The notes beneath the pieces are model-generated. The model searched no databases and was not told the DNA's origin. It worked only from the letters and a program-made list of their open reading frames with translations. The translations under genes and the position numbers were made by a program. Shown here in pieces: positions 36,512 through 46,317 of a stretch of 64,000 nucleotides of DNA. The stretch spans positions 3,721,001 to 3,785,000 of the forward strand of contig NZ_JBEPOB010000001.1 of assembly GCF_040546595.1 (NCBI RefSeq), written 5' to 3'. Position 1 is the stretch's first letter, and each line of letters opens with the position of its first letter. The DNA is from Bosea sp. OAE506. GTDB lineage: Bacteria > Pseudomonadota > Alphaproteobacteria > Rhizobiales > Beijerinckiaceae.

Positions 36512-38089
36512 ATGAGCAACCGTGTGCCTGCGACACCCCGTGATGGGGCAAGAGCCGGCACCGACAGAGATGTCGCGATGAGCCAGTTCTCGAAGGATAC
36601 GTTTCTGCGGCTCGCCCGCCGCTTCGGGCGCCAAGAATCGGGCGCCACCCTCGCCCTGTTCGCCTTTGCCGGCGTCGCCCTGGTCTGTCTGGCCGGCGCC
36701 GTGATCGACTACGGCCGGCTGGCCAAGGAGCATACCTCGCTCCAGGCGGCGACGGACTCGGCCGCGCTCGCAGCCGCCCGCTTGCCCAGCAAGGACTCTG
36801 CCACCATGCAGGCGGCGGCGAACAAATTCTTCAATGCCAACGTCGCCGGTCTGAACGGCCACAACATCCAGATCACCAAGTTCGGCTTCGAGGAATCGAC
36901 GGGCACCGTCTCGGTCGAGGCGAGCGGAGCGCTCGACACCTCCCTGATGTCAATCGCCGGCATCAAGACGATGGCCTACACCTCGCGCTCGGCGGCGGTG
37001 AAGGAGGTCACCGGCACGGTCGAGATGGCGCTCGTGCTCGACAACACCTGGTCGATGTCGGAGAGCGCCGGTGCCGGCGGCTCCAAGATCACGGTGCTGA
37101 AATCGGCTGCCAAGAACCTGATCAACACGATCCTCACCCAGGGCGGCACCAATGTGAAGATCGGCATCGTGCCCTTCGCCGACTACGTCAATGTCGGCGT
37201 GGGCAACCGCAAGGAATCGTGGGTGTCGGTCCCGGACGACTATTCGACGACGAAGACGACCACGACGCCCGCCGTGCCCTACACCTGCACGACCGTCTCG
37301 ACGAAGCAGGTCTGCACCAAGGGAGCCCCCAAGACCTGCACCTCGACCACCGACGGCGTCGTCACGACCTATGACTGCACGCCGCAGACCTGCACGACCG
37401 TCCCGGTCACGCCCTATCAGTCCTGCAGCGGCGGGACGCCCGAGAAGACGACGACGACGGTGACCAACTACAAATGGTATGGCTGCGTCCGCTCGCGGAA
37501 GACCGGCGAGCTGCGCCTGAACGACAGCGAGCCGACCTCGCCCTATCCGGGCTTCCTCGGCACCAGCCAGCAGTGCCTGAACCCGATCGTGCCGCTGACC
37601 TCGGACAAGACCGTGCTGACGAGCGCGATCGACAACCTGATCATCAATATCGGCGGCTACAAGCCCTCGACCTACATCCCCGGGGGCCTGATCTGGGGTG
37701 TCAACGTGCTCTCGCCGACGGCCCCCTTCGCCGAGGGCAAGACCTACGACCCGGCCAACAAGATGCCGCGCAAGGCGCTGGTGTTGATGACGGACGGTGC
37801 CAACACGCTCTATTTCCGCAATTCGGACGGCACCCACCAGGCCGTGCGCAACAATGGCGACGTCACGACCACCAATCTCGATACGTCGAAGATCTGCGAA
37901 TACGCCAAGTCGAAGAAGATCGAGGTGTTCACCGTCGCCTTCGCGGTGACCGACGTGGCGGCCAAGACCATGCTGCAGGGCTGCGCCAGCAACTCGGCCA
38001 ACTACTATGACGCGACGGACTCGGCTGCGCTCTCCGCCGCCTTCCAGTCGATCGGCCAGTCGCTGACCAGCCTGCGCCTGTCGCAGTGA
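36512..38089 (+). CDS. TadG-like pilus/secreted protein with von Willebrand A domain and Cys/Thr-rich insert
   Basis: A 525-residue protein. A basic N-terminus and one helix (ATLALFAFAGVALVCLAGAV, about 45-65) are followed by the TadE/TadG-type segment RLAKEHTSLQAATDSAALAAA. The von Willebrand A domain has LVLDNTWSMSES (a DxTxS variant of the metal site) and LMTDGANT. Inside it, at about residues 245-350, is a Thr-rich insert with eight Cys, unusual for the family. It is likely exposed outside the inner membrane, tied to Flp/Tad pili or adhesion; no other tad genes are near. The ATG at 36512 follows AAGG by five bases. Confidence 0.83.
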   Translation: MSNRVPATPRDGARAGTDRDVAMSQFSKDTFLRLARRFGRQESGATLALFAFAGVALVCLAGAVIDYGRLAKEHTSLQAATDSAALAAARLPSKDSATMQAAANKFFNANVAGLNGHNIQITKFGFEESTGTVSVEASGALDTSLMSIAGIKTMAYTSRSAAVKEVTGTVEMALVLDNTWSMSESAGAGGSKITVLKSAAKNLINTILTQGGTNVKIGIVPFADYVNVGVGNRKESWVSVPDDYSTTKTTTTPAVPYTCTTVSTKQVCTKGAPKTCTSTTDGVVTTYDCTPQTCTTVPVTPYQSCSGGTPEKTTTTVTNYKWYGCVRSRKTGELRLNDSEPTSPYPGFLGTSQQCLNPIVPLTSDKTVLTSAIDNLIINIGGYKPSTYIPGGLIWGVNVLSPTAPFAEGKTYDPANKMPRKALVLMTDGANTLYFRNSDGTHQAVRNNGDVTTTNLDTSKICEYAKSKKIEVFTVAFAVTDVAAKTMLQGCASNSANYYDATDSAALSAAFQSIGQSLTSLRLSQ

Positions 38090-38092
38090 GAC

Positions 38093-38124
38093 CTGATAGC
38101 CCGGCCGCCCGGCCGGGCTATCAG
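38093..38124. terminator. Bidirectional hairpin between the TadG-like gene and queF
   Basis: A perfect 14-bp stem (ctgatagcccggcc / ggccgggctatcag) with a 4-base loop. It begins 3 bases after the TadG-like stop, and its far end includes the queF stop codon (38121-38123). There is no U-tract on either side. It probably serves both convergent genes. Confidence 0.6.
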
Positions 38125-38576
38125 CGCCCGCGATAGGGCGCGACGCCCTGGTCAGGCAGCCAGAGGCCCTTGGGCGGCTCGCCGGTCTGCCAGAAGACGT
38201 CGATCGGGATGCCGCCGCGGGGATACCAATAGCCACCGATACGGAACCATTCCGGCTCCAGCAGCTCGACCAGCGTCTTGCCGATGCCGACGGTGCAATC
38301 CTCATGGAAGGCGCCGTGATTGCGGAAGGCGCCGAGATAAAGCTTCAGCGACTTCGACTCGACGAGCCATTTCCCCGGCAGATAGTCGATCACCAGGATG
38401 CCGAAATCGGGCTGGCCGGTGACCGGGCAGATCGAGGTGAATTCCGGGCAGGTGAAGCGCGCCAGATAGGAGGTCCCGGCATGGGGATTGGGCACGCGGT
38501 CGAGGCGTGCCTCCTCCGGCGAGGCGGGCAGACCGGTCTGCTGCCCGAGTTGCAGGGTCGCGGCATCGAGGGACAT
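38121..38576 (-). CDS. queF: NADPH-dependent 7-cyano-7-deazaguanine reductase
   Basis: Reduces preQ0 to preQ1 in queuosine synthesis. 151 residues, the short unimodular form found in Bacillus rather than the 280-residue E. coli type. The nucleophile is C50 in [14 protein letters not shown] with acid D57 in QPDFG, and the NADPH-binding motif is [16 protein letters not shown]. tgt, the enzyme that inserts preQ1 into tRNA, is also in this window (42.8-44.0 kb) but in another operon. Confidence 0.95.
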   Translation of the reverse strand: MSLDAATLQLGQQTGLPASPEEARLDRVPNPHAGTSYLARFTCPEFTSICPVTGQPDFGILVIDYLPGKWLVESKSLKLYLGAFRNHGAFHEDCTVGIGKTLVELLEPEWFRIGGYWYPRGGIPIDVFWQTGEPPKGLWLPDQGVAPYRGR

Positions 38577-38660
38577 GGAAGGCTCCTGAGGTTGGCCGCC
38601 TTCTAGAGCAAGGTCAGGCCGGGTGGGAACCGGTTTTCGCGGGCGCCGGTGCCGCAGCCC

Positions 38661-38786
38661 TCACCAGAACCAGATCGGACGGCCGGCGACGAGGCACAGG
38701 CCGGCCCAGTAGAGGACCGTGACGGCGACGCAGGCCAGGACGGTGACTCGCGAGGGCCTTTGGTTGTCGGACCAGATCTGGAACAT
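38661..38786 (-). CDS. Putative 41-residue membrane microprotein
   Basis: A short frame from the ATG at 38786, with GGGAG six bases upstream. After a polar N-terminus (MFQIWSDNQRPSRV) comes one hydrophobic helix (TVLACVAVTVLYWAGLCLV) and the end GRPIWFW. The good ribosome site and protein-like composition support it; no family recognised. The frame is open further upstream, but that part is not protein-like. Confidence 0.42.
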   Translation of the reverse strand: MFQIWSDNQRPSRVTVLACVAVTVLYWAGLCLVAGRPIWFW

Positions 38787-38927
38787 TGTCGTCTCCCGAT
38801 GGAACAGCGCCGCTGTCGGCATCGCCAGGACCGCAAGCGGCGGACCGCTCATGGCTGGGACAGTCAGGGGGTCGCGCGACGCGCAGCTGGGCTGTCGGGG
38901 CTTCCCGCAGGGCTGCCGCTTGGCTAG

Positions 38928-40256
<1,329 letters not shown>

Positions 40257-40260
40257 GCCC

Positions 40261-40953
40261 TCACAGGCGCGGCAGCAGGCTGGAGGCGCGCGACAGCGTC
40301 CAGATGCCCGCCGCGCCGACGACACCGACCGCCCCGGACATCGCGTCGCCGACGCGGGCGACCGGGGTGGGCATCGCCACGCCGAGAACCCGCAATTGCG
40401 ACGGGGACGGCGTGCCGCCTTCGACAGCAGCCGCCTGAACGGCCGGCGCGATCTGGAGCGGAATGGCCTCCGCGGTCACCACCGCCCGCTCGATGACGGG
40501 GCGACGCGGCGGAGACGGCTGGACCGTCGCCGCGGCCTGCGCCTGCACGAGATGGGCCCGCGGCTCGGCAGCCACCGACCGCTCCTGCCGCTCCTGCCGC
40601 TCCTGCCGCAAGACGGCGATTTCGGTCGCGGGCAGCTTCCAGTCGAGCGACATCGGCATCACGATGGCCGCCGGGCTGATCAGCCCCTGCGACGCCCGCA
40701 GCGGCGGCTCGCTTCCCGCCGCATCCTGGTGGCGCTCGCGGATCTTGCCATCGGACGCCACGGGCGAGACCCAGCGCTCCTGCCGCGCAGCCGCCGTCTC
40801 CGTCTGGGCGGAGGCGCCGAAGAAGGGCAGTGGCATGCCTGACGGCAAAGCGAGCACGGCCGCCGCCAGCGCCGAGGCAGCGACCGAGACAGTCGCCTGG
40901 GTGCCGACACCACGCAGAAATTTGGCCGTGGCCGTGAAGACAGAACCCGTCAT
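40261..40953 (-). CDS. Hypothetical protein with RQE repeat
   Basis: A 230-residue protein from an ATG preceded by a GGAGGAAAG ribosome site. It has an N-terminal hydrophobic segment (TVSVAASALAAAVLALP) that could be a signal or anchor, followed by an Ala/Pro/Arg-rich, low-complexity body. In the middle, three tandem RQE triplets come from a 9-base direct repeat. The C-terminus has a second hydrophobic stretch (AMSGAVGVVGAAGIWTL). No family recognised; it may be an anchored envelope protein. Confidence 0.6.
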   Translation of the reverse strand: MTGSVFTATAKFLRGVGTQATVSVAASALAAAVLALPSGMPLPFFGASAQTETAAARQERWVSPVASDGKIRERHQDAAGSEPPLRASQGLISPAAIVMPMSLDWKLPATEIAVLRQERQERQERSVAAEPRAHLVQAQAAATVQPSPPRRPVIERAVVTAEAIPLQIAPAVQAAAVEGGTPSPSQLRVLGVAMPTPVARVGDAMSGAVGVVGAAGIWTLSRASSLLPRL

Positions 40954-41152
40954 GTCCGACTTTCCTCCGTGAACGCATCCACAAGACCTCCGACGCCCGG
41001 CACCCGCGGGGCCGAAGCGGGGAGCAATTGCGGCGTTTCGTCTCCGATTGTTTCCCGACCCATGCGCCGGGGACGCAGCAGCGCGGATTTCGCGCGGGGG
41101 CCATGCGGCCCAAGCGCTATCGCGGTTGGCCCGAAACGGGCGATACCGGCTG

Positions 41153-42085
41153 ATGCACCAGACTGCGCCCCTGTCGGAAGCCGCCCGGATGCGCGACCGG
41201 CGCCTGTGGCGGCTGGCCTTTGCCGGCATGGTGCTGGCCATGCTGATCTTCGGTTCGAATTTCGTGATCAGCCGGCATGCCGTGCTCAACGGCCTGACCT
41301 CGCATGATCTCCTCGCCCTGCGCTTCGGCATCGCGGGCCTGCTGCTGCTGCCGGGTTTCCTCGCCGGCGGCGTGAAGAGCTGCAACGGAATCGGCTGGGG
41401 GCGCGGCGTGCTGCTCGCGGTGATGAGCGGCTTCCCGATGAGCTATCTGCTGCTGACCGGCGTGACCTATGCGCCGGCCGCTCATGGCGCGACGATCGGG
41501 CCCGGTCTCGTGACGGTGATCTCGATCATCGGCAGCGTCGCGCTGTTCGGTGCGATCATCACGCGCCAGCTCGTCCTCGGTATCGTGGCGGTGCTGCTCG
41601 GGCTGGCCTGCCTCGGCGTCGCCGGCACGACGCATACCAACCCGTCGATCCTGTTCGGCGATCTCTGCTTCGTCGGCGTCGGGCTGATCTGGGGGATGTA
41701 TCCGCTCTTGGTCCAGCTCTGGCGGCTCGACCCGCTGAAGGCGACCAGCGTCGTCGCGGTGCTGTCGATGGCCTATCTGCCGTTCTACGCGCTGTTCTTC
41801 TTCCGCGGCTTTGACGTGGCGCCGTGGTGGGTCATCGTCCTGCACGGGATCAATCAGGGCGTGCTGAACGTCATTCTTGGCCTGTGGCTCTGGAGCGTCG
41901 CGGCCCGGCGCATGGGTCCGGCGGCGGCTGGGCGCTTCCCGCCGACAATCCCGATCATCGGCACGCTGCTCGCCATCCCCGTGCTGGGCGAGATCCCGAG
42001 CGGGCTGCAGGTTGCCGGCATCGGCCTGATCATCGCGGGCCTGTTCGTGGCCTCCTGGCGGCGCTCACCCCGCCCGGCGGCTTAG
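41153..42085 (+). CDS. EamA/DMT family transporter
   Basis: A 310-residue membrane protein with ten hydrophobic helices in two EamA repeats, as in RhaT/YdcZ-type metabolite exporters. The first repeat contains FGSNFVISRHAVLNGL, and the second ends at GLIIAGLFVASWRR. Substrate unknown. The ATG at 41153 is chosen; an ATG at 41189 would remove 12 residues. Its 3' end overlaps the convergent membrane gene by 21 bases. Confidence 0.86.
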   Translation: MHQTAPLSEAARMRDRRLWRLAFAGMVLAMLIFGSNFVISRHAVLNGLTSHDLLALRFGIAGLLLLPGFLAGGVKSCNGIGWGRGVLLAVMSGFPMSYLLLTGVTYAPAAHGATIGPGLVTVISIIGSVALFGAIITRQLVLGIVAVLLGLACLGVAGTTHTNPSILFGDLCFVGVGLIWGMYPLLVQLWRLDPLKATSVVAVLSMAYLPFYALFFFRGFDVAPWWVIVLHGINQGVLNVILGLWLWSVAARRMGPAAAGRFPPTIPIIGTLLAIPVLGEIPSGLQVAGIGLIIAGLFVASWRRSPRPAA

Positions 42086-42850
42086 CTGCATCACGCCGAG
42101 ATTCCAGCCGACGGCAATGGCCAGCGCGAGGCTGAGCGCGGCGGCTGACCCGAGCGGGACGGCCGCCAGATGCAGCGCCGCCAGCGCGAGGCCAAAGCCG
42201 ATCAGCGGGAGCGCGCCATTGGCGAGGACGGCGGCCGTGGCGGGGCCGCCGATACGGGGCTGCAGCATCGCGATCATGCTGCTGAGAACCACCGGCAGGG
42301 CCGCGAGAGAACCCGACCAGTCTGGTCCGACATGGGCGCTGACCGTCGTCACCGTGCCGGCGAGAACGGCGACGAAGCCGGCCCGCATCGGGATCAGATA
42401 CCACGGCCGGCCGGGCGGCCGGTCAGGGCGCGCGGCGAGGTAGGGCCGGAATAACCGGTGGAGCCCGCCATAGATGACGATGGTGGCGACCGTCATCACC
42501 GGGAACGAGAGATCGAGCCCGCGCATCAGCAGCAGCGTCGCGACCCAGGCCGCCAGCGCGGCGGCCAGGCTGAGCACCGTGCCGAAGCGCTGTGCCAGCA
42601 GCACATAAGCGCAGCTCAGCCCGGCATTGGCGATGTTGGAGGTCATGGCCCCGAGCGCGCTCTCGCCGATGAAGGCCGCGTCGTGCTCGAGCGCGAGGAA
42701 GACCAGGACCGGCCCGGCCGAGATTGGCAGTGTCGCGATCAGGGCTGCGATCAAGGGTCCGCTGCGCTCGGCCAGAAGCGAGCAGCCGACGACGATGGCG
42801 GCGGCGGTCGCCATCTTCGCCGCCAGCATCAGGAACCAGGGGTCGATCAC
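42065..42850 (-). CDS. Conserved hypothetical integral membrane protein
   Basis: A 261-residue protein with about eight hydrophobic helices and short loops. It begins with a GTG that overlaps the tgt stop (GTGA). Motifs that stand out are [19 protein letters not shown] and [15 protein letters not shown] cannot tie them to a named family. Coupling to tgt is positional. A role in transport is likely from topology only. Confidence 0.7.
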   Translation of the reverse strand: MIDPWFLMLAAKMATAAAIVVGCSLLAERSGPLIAALIATLPISAGPVLVFLALEHDAAFIGESALGAMTSNIANAGLSCAYVLLAQRFGTVLSLAAALAAWVATLLLMRGLDLSFPVMTVATIVIYGGLHRLFRPYLAARPDRPPGRPWYLIPMRAGFVAVLAGTVTTVSAHVGPDWSGSLAALPVVLSSMIAMLQPRIGGPATAAVLANGALPLIGFGLALAALHLAAVPLGSAAALSLALAIAVGWNLGVMQLSRRAG

Positions 42851-44019
42851 GGCGCGGCGGGGATGTCGCCCCTCGCCCAGCCTTCCTTGGTCTGCGCGAC
42901 GAAGTCCTCCAGCCGCCCTTCGGAGATGGCGGCACGAAGGCCGGCCATCAGCTCCTGGTAATAGGCCAGGTTGATCCAGGTCAGCAGCATCTTGCCGAGC
43001 ATCTCCTCCGCCTTGACGAGGTGGTGGAGATAGGCGCGCGACCAGCCGTTCGCGGCCGGGCAGGAGGAGCCCTCGTCGACGGGACGCGGATCGTCGGCGT
43101 GCTTGGCGTTCTTCAGGTTCATCCGTCCGAAGCGGGTGAAGATCTGGCCGTGGCGGCCGGCCCGCGTCGGCATCACGCAGTCGAACATGTCGATGCCGCG
43201 GCGCACCGCCTCGACGATGTCGTCGGGCGTACCGACGCCCATCAGATAGCGCGGCTTCTCGACCGGCAGATGCGGCTCGACCGTCTCGATCATCGCCAGC
43301 ATGATCTCCTGCGGCTCGCCGACCGCCAGACCGCCGACGGCATAGCCTTTCAGGTCCATCGCCGCGAGTTCGCGCGCGCTTTCGACGCGAAGATGCGGCA
43401 CCGCCCCGCCCTGGACAATGCCGAAGAGCGCCCGGCCGGGATGATGGCCGAAAGCATCCTTGCAGCGCTGCGCCCAGCGCAGCGACAGGCGCATCGCCTT
43501 CTCGGCCACGGCATCCTCGCAGGGCAGCGAGACGCATTCGTCGAGTTGCATCACGATGTCGGAGCCGAGCAGGTTCTGGATCTCGACCGAACGCTCCGGC
43601 GAGAGCATGTGCTTCGAGCCGTCGATATGGGAGCGGAAGGCGACGCCCTCCTCGGTCAGCTTGCGCAGATTGGCGAGCGACATCACCTGAAAGCCGCCGG
43701 AATCGGTCAGGATTGGGTGTGGCCAGTTCATGAAGCGGTGCAGGCCGCCGAGCCCGGCGATGCGCTCGGCGCCGGGCCGCAGCATCAGGTGATAGGTATT
43801 GCCGAGCACGACATCGGCGCCCAGAGCCCTGACCTGGTCAGGATACATCCCCTTGACGGTCGCGGCCGTCCCCACCGGCATGAAAGCTGGCGTGCGGATG
43901 ATGCCGCGCGGCATGCGGATCTCGCCGGTGCGGGCGGCGCCGTCGCGGGCTTGGAGATGGAAACCGAATTCTGTCGCCGCAGGCGCAGCGGCCGGCAGGA
44001 TGGGGTGCTTGTCGCTCAT
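42847..44019 (-). CDS. tgt: Queuine tRNA-ribosyltransferase (zinc ligands altered)
   Basis: Exchanges guanine 34 of GUN tRNAs for preQ1. 390 residues from the ATG at 44019; an ATG at 44079 that overlaps the upstream stop is an alternative. Catalytic motifs are [22 protein letters not shown] and the nucleophile in [14 protein letters not shown]. The zinc site differs from the usual CxCxxC...H: the segment before SRAYLHHL reads [10 protein letters not shown], and the distant His is Ile (WINLAYYQ). Only one of four ligands remains. It works with QueF. Confidence 0.93.
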   Translation of the reverse strand: MSDKHPILPAAAPAATEFGFHLQARDGAARTGEIRMPRGIIRTPAFMPVGTAATVKGMYPDQVRALGADVVLGNTYHLMLRPGAERIAGLGGLHRFMNWPHPILTDSGGFQVMSLANLRKLTEEGVAFRSHIDGSKHMLSPERSVEIQNLLGSDIVMQLDECVSLPCEDAVAEKAMRLSLRWAQRCKDAFGHHPGRALFGIVQGGAVPHLRVESARELAAMDLKGYAVGGLAVGEPQEIMLAMIETVEPHLPVEKPRYLMGVGTPDDIVEAVRRGIDMFDCVMPTRAGRHGQIFTRFGRMNLKNAKHADDPRPVDEGSSCPAANGWSRAYLHHLVKAEEMLGKMLLTWINLAYYQELMAGLRAAISEGRLEDFVAQTKEGWARGDIPAAP

Positions 44020-44078
44020 GCGCAGCGAGGTAGAGGAGCGCGGGCCATTAGGGAAGAGCGGCCCGCGCCGGAGCGGCA

Positions 44079-44432
44079 TCAGGCCTTCGCCAGCGCCGCC
44101 TCATAGATCTCTGGCTTGAAGCCAACGATCGTGCGGTCGCCCAGGTCGAGAACCGGGCGCTTGATCATCGACGGCTGGGCCAGCATCAGCGCGATCGCCC
44201 TGTCGGCGTCGAGGCCCTGCCTGTCGACCTCCGGCAGCGCGCGGAAGGTCGTGCCGGCGCGGTTCAGCACCGTTTCCCAGCCATGCTCGCCAACCCAGCG
44301 GGCGAGCGAGTCGCGGTCGATGCCGCTCGCCTTGTAGTCGTGAAAGGCATGCGCGACGCCCTTCCCGTCGAGCCAGGCGCGCGCCTTCTTCATCGTGTCG
44401 CAGTTCTTGATCCCGTAGATGGTGATGGCCAT
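44079..44432 (-). CDS. ArsC/Spx family reductase-like protein
   Basis: A 117-residue thioredoxin-fold protein of the ArsC family, closest in pattern to YffB. It opens with [16 protein letters not shown] and contains one N-terminal Cys (C11). The Arg of IKRPVL is the conserved anion-binding residue. It may act as a glutathione-dependent reductase; arsenate is not likely the natural substrate. Its stop overlaps an ATG upstream of tgt. Confidence 0.88.
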   Translation of the reverse strand: MAITIYGIKNCDTMKKARAWLDGKGVAHAFHDYKASGIDRDSLARWVGEHGWETVLNRAGTTFRALPEVDRQGLDADRAIALMLAQPSMIKRPVLDLGDRTIVGFKPEIYEAALAKA

Positions 44433-44443
44433 GCCGCTCGCCC

Positions 44444-45151
44444 TTACGCCGGCCGCTTGGGGATTTCGAGCCCACGCTGGACCGCCGGCCGCGCGAGGCC
44501 GCGCTCGAGCCAGGCCGGCACGGCCTTCAGGCTCGCATAGTCCACCAGTTCGCCCGCGCCATAGAAGCCGACGAGGTTTCGCACCCAGCCGAGCAGGGCG
44601 ATGTCGGCGATGGTGTAGTCGTCGCCCATGATCCAGTTACGGCCGGTCAGCCTTGTCTCCAGCACGCCGAGCAAACGCTTGCTCTCGGCGGCGTAGCGGT
44701 CGCGGGGACGCTTGTCCTCGTAGTCCTTGCCGGCGAATTTGTGGAAGAAGCCGAGCTGGCCGAACATCGGGCCGACGGCGGCCATCTGGAACATCACCCA
44801 CTGGATCGTCTCGTAGCGGGCGGCGGGATCGGTGGGCAGCAGCTTGCCGGTCTTCTCGGCGAGATAAATCAGGATCGCGCCCGATTCCCACAGAGCGAAG
44901 GGCTTTCCGCCCGGACCGTCCGGATCGATGATCGCGGGGATCTTGCCGTTGGGATTGAGCGACAGGAACTCCGGCCCCCAGGTCTCGTTCTGGCCGATAT
45001 TGATGGTGTGCGGCTCATAGGGAAGGCCGAGTTCCTCCAGCGCGATCGAGACCTTCACGCCGTTGGGGGTCGGCAGCGAATAGAGCTGGATGCGGTCGGG
45101 GTGCTGGGCCGGCCAGCGCTGCGTGATCGGGAAGGCGGAGAGGTCTGCCAT
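44444..45151 (-). CDS. Glutathione S-transferase (YghU/YfcG-like)
   Basis: A 235-residue GST. The N-terminal thioredoxin half has the glutathione-binding pattern YSLPTPNGVKVSIALEELG, LNPNGKIPAIIDPDG and ALWESGAILIYLAEKTG, which matches disulfide-bond oxidoreductase YfcG/YghU (NGxKV in place of the usual Tyr/Ser site). The helical half has the N-capping DYTIADIALLGWV. The ATG at 45151 starts MADLSAF; an ATG at 45184 is possible. Confidence 0.9.
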   Translation of the reverse strand: MADLSAFPITQRWPAQHPDRIQLYSLPTPNGVKVSIALEELGLPYEPHTINIGQNETWGPEFLSLNPNGKIPAIIDPDGPGGKPFALWESGAILIYLAEKTGKLLPTDPAARYETIQWVMFQMAAVGPMFGQLGFFHKFAGKDYEDKRPRDRYAAESKRLLGVLETRLTGRNWIMGDDYTIADIALLGWVRNLVGFYGAGELVDYASLKAVPAWLERGLARPAVQRGLEIPKRPA

Positions 45152-45268
45152 GGCGGGCTCCGGTGCTGAGCCGGTGCCGCTCATGGGCGCCGGGTGGATG
45201 GGAGATAGGCGCGCCGCCCGGCTGCGCAATCACGTGAGCGTCGCACGGAGCGCATCGTGACCGCGCGC

Positions 45269-46015
45269 TCAGCGCGGGGCCGGCGCCGCGGGCGCCTCAA
45301 AGCGGGGGCTCGCGCCCTCGCCCTGCCCCTGCTCGGAGCGGAAGACGGCGATGGCCTCTTCCAGAAGCGTCTCCAGCGAGGGGCCGGCATCGTCACAGGC
45401 GATCGGGCGCAGCCGCGTCTCGACCAGCGAGAGATGGCTGCTCATCGCCTTGACCGCCCTGCCACGCTCGCGGCCCGCCAGCGCCTTGAAGATCAGCCGG
45501 TGCTCCTCGCAGCCGCAGGCCGAGCCCAGCGTCGTCTCGTAGCGCTTCACCAGCATGATCGTCCGGCCGATCAGCTCATGGGCCTGGCGCTGGACGATGG
45601 GGTTGCGGATCATCTCCGCCAGCAGGAAATGGAATTCGGCCGAGAGCTTCTGCCATGTTGCCTGGTCGCCGCGGCGCAGGGCGTCGGCCTCCGCATCGAC
45701 ATGCTCGCGCAGCCGCTCGATCTGCGCCTCTGTCAGATGGTCGGCGAGATGGGCGACCATGCCGCTCTCGAGGATGCGGCGGGCCTCGTAGACAACCCGG
45801 CCCTCGCGCAGATCCGGCTCGATGGTGAAGGCGCCGCGATTCCTGACGATCTCCAGCAGCCGCTCGTGACCCAGCCGGTGCAGCACCTTGCGGATGCGCT
45901 CGCGGCTGACGCCGAAGAGCTCGGCGAGACGATGCTCGCCCAGCTTGGTGCCGCCCGGCAGGCCACCCGCCAGGAGCAGGCGCGAGAGGATCGCGTGAAC
46001 CGCCGCCTCGTTCAT
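45269..46015 (-). CDS. GntR family (FCD) transcriptional regulator
   Basis: A 248-residue regulator. The winged helix is at about 8-70 (TKLGEHRLAELFGVSRERIRK), then an FCD ligand domain of six helices (EARRILESGMVAHLADHLT, FHFLLAEMIRNP, VKRYETT, CEEHRLIFKAL). A disordered Pro/Ala tail ends it. It diverges from an ABC importer operon across 302 bases containing a large inverted repeat, so it probably represses or activates that operon in response to the imported compound or a product. FCD regulators usually bind small organic acids. Confidence 0.93.
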   Translation of the reverse strand: MNEAAVHAILSRLLLAGGLPGGTKLGEHRLAELFGVSRERIRKVLHRLGHERLLEIVRNRGAFTIEPDLREGRVVYEARRILESGMVAHLADHLTEAQIERLREHVDAEADALRRGDQATWQKLSAEFHFLLAEMIRNPIVQRQAHELIGRTIMLVKRYETTLGSACGCEEHRLIFKALAGRERGRAVKAMSSHLSLVETRLRPIACDDAGPSLETLLEEAIAVFRSEQGQGEGASPRFEAPAAPAPR

Positions 46016-46091
46016 GCCGCCCGTCTCGACATCATTGCTCCGCCCGCGAACCTACCGCCCGCCATCGGTCCATCCTAGCATCGACCGGGCC

Positions 46092-46132
46092 GATTTTTAT
46101 GCACATTCGAATAGCGATTGTGCACAAAAATC
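46092..46132. promoter_or_regulatory. Operator-like inverted repeat between the GntR gene and the importer operon
   Basis: Two 14-base arms (gatttttatgcaca and tgtgcacaaaaatc) are complementary at 13 of 14 positions around a 13-base spacer. The right arm lies within a perfect palindrome TTGTGCACAA. The TGCAC cores are 20-21 bases apart, two helical turns. The shape suits a GntR/FCD operator. Its position 115-155 bases upstream of the sigma-54 element would also suit an NtrC-type enhancer. Confidence 0.65.
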
Positions 46133-46246
46133 ACGCCGATGCCGCTCGCAACGTGCTCAACCGGGGCACAGAGATCGATTCCGCTGCCGCGCCTACAATA
46201 CTGATATCATTGCTTTTATTCGCGCCCCTCCACTGTATCCCGCACT

Positions 46247-46262
46247 TGGCACGACGGTTGCT
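46247..46262 (+). promoter_or_regulatory. Sigma-54 promoter of the first importer operon
   Basis: TGGCACG-acgg-TTGCT matches the RpoN -24/-12 consensus at every position with GG-N10-GC spacing. Transcription would begin near 46273, leaving about 45 bases before the ATG at 46318. Confidence 0.88.
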
Positions 46263-46317
46263 GACCTGTCCTCTCGTTCGCGCCGTCGGGAGCGCGCCGC
46301 ATTCGAGAGGTCCGACC

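Noticed and set aside
37240..37480. Thr/Cys codon runs in the TadG-like gene as a tandem repeat or CRISPR-like array
   Set aside because: There are no regular units or spacers; it is low-complexity coding sequence within an intact frame.
42065..43537. 490-codon version of the membrane protein next to tgt
   Set aside because: Its first 230 codons are tgt read in another frame; the GTG overlapping the tgt stop is the likely start.
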